Source of the DNA: a virus
DNA: 33,774 nucleotides
Reading direction: 5' to 3' (one strand)
Virus record (IMG/VR): IMGVR_UViG_3300027969_000263
Span: 1 to 33,774 of that record
Position 1 is the stretch's first letter; every line of letters starts with the position of its first letter. The position numbers were made by a program, and so were the translations under genes. Shown here in pieces: positions 14,211 to 19,221 of this stretch. The notes under the pieces are model-generated. The model saw nothing but the letters and a program-made list of their open reading frames with translations, was not told where the DNA came from and searched no databases.

Positions 14211-14907
14211 TATCTTCCGGTCTTTTGTATGTAGTAGCAGTAAGTGTTGTTACTCCTGGTGTGTACTTAGCAAAACCTGTTTGACCAAAGCTGCTTGCAG
14301 TTTCTCTGGCAAGGTCTTGCCTCTCTTGTTTGCCCTGCGTAAGATCCCTTCGCAAGCCCTCTGACTTAAAGAGTATTTCGGCAACGCCTCCGCTAGTAGC
14401 ACGTCTGCCAACGATGAAGACTCTACGCCTGCGCTGGGGTACTCCGAAGTGTTGAGCATCAAGCACACGCCATCCGAGAGAATACCCGAGGTCGGCCATC
14501 GTCCCGATGACGACTCCAAAATCTGCTCCGTTGTTACTGGATAGCAAACCAGGTACGTTTTCGATGATGAAGTATTCTGTTTGCGTTTCTTCCACAAGTC
14601 TTGCAATCTCCCAGAATAACCCGCTTCGTTCGCCAGCAAGACCAGCTCTTTTGCCAGCAACGCTGAGGTCTTGGCAGGGAAATCCTCCAGTAATAATTCC
14701 TCTGCTTGGTGTAAATCCTGCATTTATTAGATCCTCTCCCTTAACTGTGGTCACATCTGTAAATTGTTTAGCGTCAGGAAAATGCTGCGCCAATACTTGG
14801 TTGCAGTTCTTATCTATCTCAACCGAGGCTACTACCTTTACTCCTTGTCGTTGCATAGCTAAGTCAAAGCCACCAACGCCTGCAAACAAACTAACACCGG
14901 TCAGCAT
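14194..14907 (-). CDS. Cytosine-5 DNA methyltransferase, N-terminal catalytic part
   Basis: The 237-residue product has motif I (SLFAGVGGFDLA, SAM binding), motif IV (GGFPCQDLS, nucleophile Cys78), motif VI (ENVPG, residues 116-120) and motif VIII (QRRRRVFIVG). The start ATG at 14907 overlaps the preceding stop (TGATG); an in-frame GTG lies three codons earlier. It stops in the target-recognition region and motifs IX-X are supplied by the following overlapping frame. The enzyme would methylate cytosine in a specific site, for example to escape host restriction. No cognate restriction gene is in the window. Confidence 0.9.
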   Translation of the reverse strand: MLTGVSLFAGVGGFDLAMQRQGVKVVASVEIDKNCNQVLAQHFPDAKQFTDVTTVKGEDLINAGFTPSRGIITGGFPCQDLSVAGKRAGLAGERSGLFWEIARLVEETQTEYFIIENVPGLLSSNNGADFGVVIGTMADLGYSLGWRVLDAQHFGVPQRRRRVFIVGRRATSGGVAEILFKSEGLRRDLTQGKQERQDLARETASSFGQTGFAKYTPGVTTLTATTYKRPEDNVVVY

Positions 14908-15326
14908 CAGTACCACCCTCTTCTGTCGCTATGTTGGAGAGCGCGACACGCACTCCCTCCATAGCGGTGACTAAGGTATCGTAAGCCGTGAAGGACTTGA
15001 AGTTCAGGTTGTCCACTACGCTCTCCAAGGAGTTGAGCAATTCCAAAAGCCGAGCTTCGTTTGTTATCTGCGAGGTGGTCAAACCTGCTCTCACGGGTCC
15101 ATAAGGTGACGAGACATCTGACTTGGTTTTGATTGTAACCGAGTGCTCGTGCGTAACTGACTGTAAGTGCCTTGTTCTCACGCTTCTCCTCCATCGTAGC
15201 TTTCGTCCGCGCTTTCATAATCGGTACGTCCTGCGACATCTGGGACAGAGTTGGCTCGTGTGTGTACGCCCACGCTAAGAACAGTAGTGCCGTCAATACT
15301 AATCCAATTTTTCCCTTGCTTTTCAT
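14907..15326 (-). CDS. Lytic transglycosylase/lysozyme-like protein with N-terminal membrane anchor
   Basis: The 139-residue protein starts with MKSKGKIGLVLTALLFLAWA, a basic start and hydrophobic helix that could be a signal anchor. LWTRESRFDHLA (Glu79 candidate catalytic) and SSAFGIAQLLGERSG are the SLT-type active-site and following motif, and the end (GLRYLSHRYGGSACRALQHSDRRGWY) is the lysozyme-like fold with a typical actinophage tail. It would cut glycan strands. It overlaps the upstream 100-residue gene by 149 bases in another frame. If it started at an ATG at 15191 the overlap would be small but the hydrophobic helix would be lost. Confidence 0.75.
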   Translation of the reverse strand: MKSKGKIGLVLTALLFLAWAYTHEPTLSQMSQDVPIMKARTKATMEEKRENKALTVSYARALGYNQNQVRCLVTLWTRESRFDHLADNKRSSAFGIAQLLGERSGQPELQVLHGLRYLSHRYGGSACRALQHSDRRGWY

Positions 15327-15480
15327 CTTCTATCTTCTCCATTTCGAGCAACTGCTTATAGGTATCAGGGTATAGATGAGCAAGGCGAACCAACGCCCTG
15401 TCTCTCGCACGTCTGTAGTTACGATCTCTTACATTCTTTCGCTTGGCAGTTGCCACCCTCTTCTCGACCTCATCAGTCAT
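15178..15480 (-). CDS. Basic then acidic protein of 100 residues, unknown
   Basis: The start ATG is preceded by GGGAGG. The product has a very basic helical N-terminal half (KRVATAKRKNVRDRNYRRARDR shortened here) with LAHLYPDTYKQLLEMEKIEDE, then an acidic, Tyr-containing tail. This pattern is common in small actinophage proteins that may bind nucleic acid. The last 149 bases also encode the start of the transglycosylase-like gene in another frame. Confidence 0.65.
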   Translation of the reverse strand: MTDEVEKRVATAKRKNVRDRNYRRARDRALVRLAHLYPDTYKQLLEMEKIEDEKQGKNWISIDGTTVLSVGVHTRANSVPDVAGRTDYESADESYDGGEA

Positions 15481-15553
15481 TAAGTTTGTCCTCCCACACT
15501 ATAAGGACATAGACTATCACCATTACTACTGCTATCCCTAGTACCAGGCTCAT
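15473..15553 (-). CDS. Single-helix membrane micro-protein, 26 residues
   Basis: The frame encodes MSLVLGIAVVMVIVYVLIVW then EDKLND: one complete hydrophobic helix with an acidic end. It overlaps its upstream neighbour by ATGA and the downstream start by eight bases, matching the coupling pattern of the whole operon. A holin-like or other membrane role is possible, since it stands just upstream of a lysis-type enzyme. Confidence 0.55.
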   Translation of the reverse strand: MSLVLGIAVVMVIVYVLIVWEDKLND

Positions 15554-15792
15554 AAGCTTGCTGCCTTTACTATCTCGGTGATGTCTAGCGTCTGCCCTAC
15601 TAGATGAGCGTCCTCCTCATCACTATCCCACGCAGATACCAGTATGCGTGAGCCTACCGGTGCGTGAGTGAGCCATTGAATGGCTTGTCCTGCATCAGCT
15701 CCGCCCCACGTGTTCTCTCCCCCAGCCTCGACCACTTCATAGAATAGGATCAGGTCTGACTTGGGTGGGTGTATGGTGTAGATGTTACTCAT
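15550..15792 (-). CDS. Protein of 80 residues, unknown
   Basis: The product mixes short strands and a helix (LILFYEVVEAGG, AIQWLTHAPVGSRILVSAWD) with an acidic DSDEEDAH loop and could be a compact alpha/beta fold. No family recognised. Its start overlaps the previous stop by eight bases (ATGAGTAA). Confidence 0.7.
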   Translation of the reverse strand: MSNIYTIHPPKSDLILFYEVVEAGGENTWGGADAGQAIQWLTHAPVGSRILVSAWDSDEEDAHLVGQTLDITEIVKAASL

Positions 15793-15910
15793 TGCCTTCC
15801 TCCAATTCTTTTATGTATCTCTCAATCGCTTCAGCCTTATGATACTCAGCGTCATAGTCGAAGTTATCTTTAGCTATCCATAACGCTTCAATAAGTAAGT
15901 CATTAGTCAT
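15785..15910 (-). CDS. Small helical protein, 41 residues
   Basis: The frame encodes a single charged amphipathic helix (start MTNDLLIEALWIAKDNF, end IKELEEGNE) with ATGAGTAA and ATGACTAA overlaps on both sides and GGAGG upstream. No function recognised. Confidence 0.55.
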   Translation of the reverse strand: MTNDLLIEALWIAKDNFDYDAEYHKAEAIERYIKELEEGNE

Positions 15911-16064
15911 TCTCTGCCTCCTCCTCTAGCCCGAACAAGCGCGATAGCGCACTATTGGCACGCTCTAGGTTCTTGATAGCTCGCGCTATCTCCTCCTGTT
16001 GTAAGTCCTTCTCTGCCTGGCTGATACATAGGTCGAACTTAGCCTTTAGGTATTCTTCATTCAT
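15903..16064 (-). CDS. Small helical/coiled-coil protein, 53 residues
   Basis: The sequence is nearly all helical with regular charges (start MNEEYLKAKFDLCISQAEKD, then IARAIKNLERANSALSRLF) and an acidic end, suggesting a helical hairpin or coiled coil. It overlaps both neighbours by eight bases. GGGAGAGA precedes the ATG. Confidence 0.55.
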   Translation of the reverse strand: MNEEYLKAKFDLCISQAEKDLQQEEIARAIKNLERANSALSRLFGLEEEAEND

Positions 16065-16164
16065 TGCTCTCTCCCTTTAGGTGGCAAGGACACGAGCAAG
16101 CGTAGGTATCTTGCACACTATCCTCACATAATTGGTGTCTATCTTGTACGCAAGTGCTATTCAT
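16057..16164 (-). CDS. Cys-rich micro-protein, 35 residues
   Basis: The product (start MNSTCVQDRHQLC, then YACSCPCHL) contains five Cys and two His, including a C-x-C-x-C-H cluster, so metal binding or disulphide bonding is likely. Start and stop overlap the neighbours (ATGAATAG, ATGAATGA). No family recognised. Confidence 0.5.
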   Translation of the reverse strand: MNSTCVQDRHQLCEDSVQDTYACSCPCHLKGESNE

Positions 16165-16318
16165 TACTCTCTCCCTCTGTTGGTAGTACGCGACCCTTGA
16201 AGTCGCTGCTAATTATCTTAATGTCGTCCTCTCCTACAAAGATCACGTCCCAATCCCAAGTCTTAGGGTCGCCGTCATAGGTTTCTATCTCTAGTGTTAC
16301 CAGGTATTTATCTTTCAT
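16157..16318 (-). CDS. Small acidic beta-rich protein, 53 residues
   Basis: The sequence (MKDKYLVTLEIETYDGDPKT start, WDWDVIFVGEDDIKIISSDF middle) alternates strands with acidic turns, like a small beta-sandwich or antirestriction-type mimic. No function is assigned. ATGA overlap with its upstream gene. Confidence 0.55.
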   Translation of the reverse strand: MKDKYLVTLEIETYDGDPKTWDWDVIFVGEDDIKIISSDFKGRVLPTEGESNE

Positions 16319-16590
16319 AGCGCAATCTCCATTTCTCTAGGGATAGCAGGGCAGTATTCCCAGAAGCCACCAGCTTCATCTATGTCGTAAGCTAGTGAGC
16401 GTTGCCCATTGTCATACTTATCTGCCCATTCTGGCAGGTCAATTAGTTTTCCATTGTCGTCACGAAACTCTAACTCGTAGCCAGTTTCGCTATGATAAAA
16501 GAGCGTGGCATTGTAGGTCTTTCCCTCGTGCTCAATCTCTAAGTCTTTAGAGTAGCCCGTGATCTCTTTGTTGATGCACTTTACTTTCAT
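16315..16590 (-). CDS. Protein of 91 residues, unknown
   Basis: The start ATG at 16590 follows a GGGGGATGAA site and overlaps the previous stop; a longer start eight residues earlier is possible but lacks a ribosome site. The protein alternates basic and acidic strands (KVKCINKEITGYSKDLEIEH, YNATLFYHSETGYELEFRDD) and ends in a Trp/Tyr-rich region. No family was recognised. Confidence 0.7.
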   Translation of the reverse strand: MKVKCINKEITGYSKDLEIEHEGKTYNATLFYHSETGYELEFRDDNGKLIDLPEWADKYDNGQRSLAYDIDEAGGFWEYCPAIPREMEIAL

Positions 16591-16715
16591 TTCATCCCCC
16601 AGTTTTCGCATACCTCTTGCACAGCTTCATTCAGAGCTTCAACTAATAGGCTGATTTCCTGGTCGCTGAGACTGCTCACCATCTCCTCTGTTACTTCGCT
16701 TTTCCATACTGCCAT
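16587..16715 (-). CDS. Small helical protein, 42 residues, first of the inner leftward run
   Basis: The product is an acidic amphipathic helix pair (start MAVWKSEVTEEMVSSLSDQE, then LLVEALNEAVQEVCENW). An AAGGGAGAAAG ribosome site precedes the ATG. It begins an unbroken chain of overlapping genes down to 13836. Confidence 0.55.
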   Translation of the reverse strand: MAVWKSEVTEEMVSSLSDQEISLLVEALNEAVQEVCENWGMK

Positions 16716-16996
16716 TTAACTTTCTCCCTTTTTTGTAGGTAGATCGCTCTCACTCTCTCCCTCTGTCGCTAATTTAGCGGCAGACCACCAGGCACCAGCC
16801 CGAACCGGTGCCTGATAGTTCGCCTCTACAGTTGGACACACTCCGACATTAGCCCCCAACACCAACCGAAAAACTCAGCTTCTGCGGAACTGAAACCAAC
16901 CCACCAAAGAGAAGAAGACACCAGCACCAGCAACCAAAGCGCGAGAGTCGCCAAGACTCCCAACACGAACCAACCGCGAGGGGTAATGTGCTTCAA
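16716..16996. promoter_or_regulatory. 281-base intergenic stretch, CCAAC-rich on the plus strand
   Basis: No frame of note crosses this gap between leftward genes. The plus strand is strongly A+C biased and holds at least five CCAAC words between 16855 and 16977. A hairpin GGCACC/GGTGCC with a ten-base loop lies at 16791-16812. A TGCGGAACTGAAACC element at 16883-16897 resembles one at 18518-18532. It may be the leader or promoter of the gene run that starts at 16715, or a non-coding RNA; none can be proven from sequence. Confidence 0.5.
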
Positions 16997-17398
16997 CTAT
17001 GCCACCTCGCGCATTCTCTCGATGAGTTCAGGGTTGCTGATTAGGTGGGCGAAGCGTTTGTTTTGGCTTTTGAGTTGCTTGTATTGCTTCTCATAGGTGC
17101 GGAAATCTGCCACGCTTTTGATCTCTAAGCCCATCTGAGCGATGAAATCATCCAAAGAGTCATAGTCACTCATAGAGTCACAGACAAGGCACTCAACAAC
17201 ATCAGAAGGGCGTGGGTCGCGTGTGATGCCTAAGCCCTGATAAAACCAAATGCTCATAGTGCGCTTTTGATAGCGAACCTTTACACGATAGTGGCGTGCC
17301 TTGCTATGCGCCCAGTCTGGGGCGTTGTCGTTCCAATCTTCGGAAATTGAGGCTGTGATCCCTGCCCCATTCATTAAGCCTTCAAGCGTTGTTGTCAT
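16997..17398 (-). CDS. Protein of 133 residues, unknown
   Basis: The product begins MTTTLEGLMNGAGITASISE, with a beta-rich middle (HYRVKVRYQKRTMSIWFYQG) and a helical C-terminal half. Layout resembles small actinophage genes but no family is recognised. AAAGGGTTAGAA precedes the ATG, the same leader type as at 18340. A gap with a UUCG-capped hairpin separates it from the upstream gene. Confidence 0.7.
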   Translation of the reverse strand: MTTTLEGLMNGAGITASISEDWNDNAPDWAHSKARHYRVKVRYQKRTMSIWFYQGLGITRDPRPSDVVECLVCDSMSDYDSLDDFIAQMGLEIKSVADFRTYEKQYKQLKSQNKRFAHLISNPELIERMREVA

Positions 17399-17448
17399 TT
17401 CTAACCCTTTCAGTATCTGATCTCATCAGGTGACGAATTACGCCACGA

Positions 17449-17460
17449 CCCCCGAAGGGG
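17449..17460 (-). repeat. UUCG-capped hairpin between leftward genes
   Basis: On the minus strand CCCC-TTCG-GGGG forms a very stable 4-bp hairpin seven bases past the stop of the 17468 gene. No T-tract follows, so it may stabilise the upstream message end rather than terminate. Confidence 0.45.
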
Positions 17461-17467
17461 TTTCGAT

Positions 17468-17584
17468 CTAGTTGTATTGGATTTCGTTTATTGGTGAGCC
17501 GTTGCAGTCGTCTGCATAGTGCAATTCCCCGAATTCTTCGGGGTTGTAGATGTCTCCACACTTTGAGCAGGTCGCCTCTTTCAT
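17468..17584 (-). CDS. Small zinc-ribbon-like protein, 38 residues
   Basis: MKEATCSKCGDIYNPEEFGE begins with a CSKCG knuckle and one more Cys (ADDCNG) and His follow, a partial zinc ribbon. It overlaps the upstream gene by ATGA. Function unknown. Confidence 0.6.
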   Translation of the reverse strand: MKEATCSKCGDIYNPEEFGELHYADDCNGSPINEIQYN

Positions 17585-17778
17585 CGGTGCTTTTTCTCGC
17601 TTTCTAAATAGTCCCCGTTAAGGGTCACTCGTACATCGTAGGGACTTTCCCATTTCCAGAATTCTCCTTCACACTTTGGGCATTGGCTAGAGAATACGAG
17701 TCCGTCATTTATCATTTCGATCTGGTTTGCATCTTTTGTCGTCCAGTTACAGAGAACGCAGGTCAATTCGTCAAACAT
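17581..17778 (-). CDS. Zinc-ribbon protein, 65 residues
   Basis: The ATG at 17778 has a GGAGG site and overlaps the previous stop (TAATG). Two knuckles, CVLC near residue 8 and CPKC near residue 33, and an acidic/aromatic middle fit a classic zinc ribbon. It ends with a basic SEKKHR tail. A nucleic-acid- or protein-binding adaptor is the likely kind of role. Confidence 0.65.
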   Translation of the reverse strand: MFDELTCVLCNWTTKDANQIEMINDGLVFSSQCPKCEGEFWKWESPYDVRVTLNGDYLESEKKHR

Positions 17779-18089
17779 TAGTTCGCCTCCTTTATCCATT
17801 GTGCAACGCCTCGCGCTACATCTTTTGTTCTTGCTAAGTCGTCCCCTTCGCTTTCGTTCAGGTAGATGTCTTTGATGAAATCTTCTCCATAAAGTCCAGC
17901 ACCATAGGAGTTTGCATAGATGTAACGATCACCCTTCAAGACAATGTAAGCGCACATTGTGAAGCCACCAGTTTGTGCTTCTTCTGCTTCTATTCCTAGT
18001 GCTTTCAGTTCTGAAACTAGCGTGGTGATGCCTTGATCTTCTGATGCGCTCTTGCATCGTTCTTGGTAATAAGTTCCGAAGTCGTTCAT
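17778..18089 (-). CDS. Protein of 103 residues, unknown
   Basis: The sequence has an amphipathic helix (ITTLVSELKALGIEAEEAQ), then paired strands (FTMCAYIVLKGDRYIYANSYG) and a C-terminal helix (VARGVAQWIKEAN): a compact alpha/beta fold. No domain recognised. ATGA overlap with the upstream gene. Confidence 0.7.
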   Translation of the reverse strand: MNDFGTYYQERCKSASEDQGITTLVSELKALGIEAEEAQTGGFTMCAYIVLKGDRYIYANSYGAGLYGEDFIKDIYLNESEGDDLARTKDVARGVAQWIKEAN

Positions 18090-18340
18090 TCTGAAATCTC
18101 CAAAGAAACTAGAACCTCACGAGTTGAAAACTCAACATCGTTTCCTTCTTCATCTGCTGGTTCTTCCATCTGAACCTGAATTGCAAAAACAATTTGATCT
18201 AGTTGTTCAGGTGTCAGTTCTTGATCTGACTTAAAAGAGATTGTTCCTTTGTATTCATAGACTTTGCAGAGGCAATCGCGTGCAGGTTGAAAACATTCTT
18301 GGCACTCGATTGGGAAATCTTTTTCAGTTGCTATTCTCAT
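18086..18340 (-). CDS. First gene of the leftward operon, Cys-containing protein of 84 residues
   Basis: The ATG at 18340 follows AAAGGGTTACAA, the same leader form as at 17398. The N terminus holds CQECFQPARDCLC, four Cys in a zinc-knuckle-like arrangement; the rest is acidic with ISFKSDQELTPEQLDQIVFA. A longer frame reaching 18412 lacks a ribosome site. It is closest to the control region and so is likely expressed early. Confidence 0.65.
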   Translation of the reverse strand: MRIATEKDFPIECQECFQPARDCLCKVYEYKGTISFKSDQELTPEQLDQIVFAIQVQMEEPADEEGNDVEFSTREVLVSLEISE

Positions 18341-18392
18341 TTGTAACCCTTTCGCAGATTGTTCGGGATCTGCTAGGGCTAACGATAGCAGA

Positions 18393-18418
18393 AAAAGATG
18401 GGGGAGCCTCACCCATAC
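18393..18418 (-). terminator. Candidate leftward attenuator
   Basis: On the minus strand ATGGG pairs with CCCAT over a nine-base loop and is followed by CTTTTTC. It lies 53 bases before the first leftward gene, where a short stem plus T-tract could attenuate transcription. The stem is short, so the call is tentative. Confidence 0.35.
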
Positions 18419-18440
18419 GGCAGACCAAAAGCAGAAGCTT

Positions 18441-18499
18441 TGGTAACGATTTGATAACGGAATTGCTGTAAGTTACCAGGATGCAGTCACCGGTAACTT
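18441..18499. repeat. Three copies of GGTAAC, including a perfect 8-bp inverted repeat
   Basis: AAGTTACC at 18470-18477 is the exact complement of GGTAACTT at 18492-18499, and TGGTAAC occurs at 18441-18447. This looks like a multi-copy binding site in the divergent control region upstream of the leftward operon. Confidence 0.5.
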
Positions 18500-18543
18500 G
18501 GGAGAATGCTGAGCATTTGCGGAGCTGAAAGCAAAGGGCAAAG

Positions 18544-18625
18544 GGTTGGCGGTTGGTCGGTTGTTGGTCGGTTGGTCAGGTGATCGGGTCGGATTGGCTG
18601 GCTGGTTGGGTTGTTAATTGTTGGG
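18544..18625 (+). repeat. GGTTGG-rich tract
   Basis: Units such as GGTTGGTC recur (18544, 18551, 18570) with variants GGTTGTTGGTC and GGATTGGC over about 80 bases, giving extreme G+T bias on the plus strand. GG runs spaced by one to three bases could form G-quadruplex structures. It stands just before the DnaA boxes. Confidence 0.65.
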
Positions 18626-18683
18626 ACACTATGGGGTATAGCCTGCCCGAAACACAGTCTGCCCCTGCTTTCTTTCTAGAAAG

Positions 18684-18728
18684 TTATCCACAGGCTGTAT
18701 CCACAGGGCAGGGCTGGGCTGTGGATAA
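18684..18728. other. Candidate replication origin with three DnaA boxes
   Basis: TTATCCACA at 18684-18692 is a perfect DnaA box; GTATCCACA at 18697-18705 differs in one base; TGTGGATAA at 18720-18728 is a perfect box on the other strand. AT-rich TTATATATA boxes follow at 18844 and 18905. Repeats, boxes and AT-rich DNA in an unbroken non-coding region are the usual parts of a DnaA-dependent origin. Function is inferred. Confidence 0.6.
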
Positions 18729-18854
18729 CCGCACAGGGCGGAAACGGACACCCCAGCATCTTAAATTCAGCCGCGCCTGTCCCGTTACTCCCCAACAAAA
18801 AATATTTGCTAAAGTCAAAGCTGCAATATGCCTCTGACCTGCGGTTATATATAC

Positions 18855-18870
18855 TGTGATGAAGGTCACA
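18855..18870. promoter_or_regulatory. Perfect CRP/GlxR-type site
   Basis: TGTGA-N6-TCACA is present exactly, matching the consensus of CRP and of GlxR, the cAMP-responsive regulator of corynebacteria and relatives. It directly follows TTATATATAC, a candidate -10 region. A host CRP-family protein could couple phage transcription or replication to host carbon state. Confidence 0.55.
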
Positions 18871-18902
18871 TCGTAAAAACGGGAAATGCGTTAAATTTCC
18901 TG

Positions 18903-18919
18903 CCTTATATATAGTAAGG
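18903..18919. repeat. AT-rich palindrome
   Basis: CCTTA and TAAGG flank TATATAG. It may be part of a promoter or an unwinding element in the control region. Nothing on the sequence alone decides. Confidence 0.4.
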
Positions 18920-18955
18920 GGTTTTAATAGGAAAAGCCCTGAGCTGCTACGGTAT

Positions 18956-19153
18956 GGCCTCTAGCGAGGCCCCTAGGCCGAGTACTAACTTACCCCTCAG
19001 TTCGCTGTGGCTCCTTCGGGCGTCAAGCCCGATCTGCCCAGTACTTTTAGTGGGGATTAGTGTATCTAAAAGATACACGTCCAAACAAAGATTCAGAATA
19101 CTAGGAACCTAGTAGTTCTAAACTTTGTTGGTAGGTCTATCTACTGGTAGATA
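18956..19153 (+). other. Array of perfect hairpins upstream of terminase
   Basis: Within 200 bases there are five perfect stem-loops: GGCCTC-TAGC-GAGGCC (18956-18971), TCGGGC-GTCAA-GCCCGA (19016-19032), GTGTATCT-AAA-AGATACAC (19060-19078), ACTAGG-AA-CCTAGT (19100-19113, enclosed by CCAAACAAAG/CTTTGTTGG arms at 19081 and 19123) and TATCTAC-TG-GTAGATA (19138-19153). None has a downstream T-tract. Candidates are a packaging initiation site, a structured leader RNA or a non-coding RNA. Confidence 0.55.
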
Positions 19154-19221
19154 AAACCCTCCTCGCCTAGTAACAAAACGAACCGATTCCGGCCGGTCCC
19201 CAATAAATTTTAGGAGATCAC

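Noticed and set aside
14250-14723. Leftward frame of 157 residues inside the methyltransferase
   Set aside because: It overlaps the catalytic part entirely in another frame and shows no domain.
14507-14974. Rightward frame of 155 residues opposite the methyltransferase
   Set aside because: It lies on the other strand of a gene with all C5-methylase motifs and has no ribosome site or recognisable domain.
18553-18837. Rightward frame of 94 residues over the GGTTGG tract and DnaA boxes
   Set aside because: Trp/Gly-rich translation of repeats, no ribosome site, and it covers origin-like elements.
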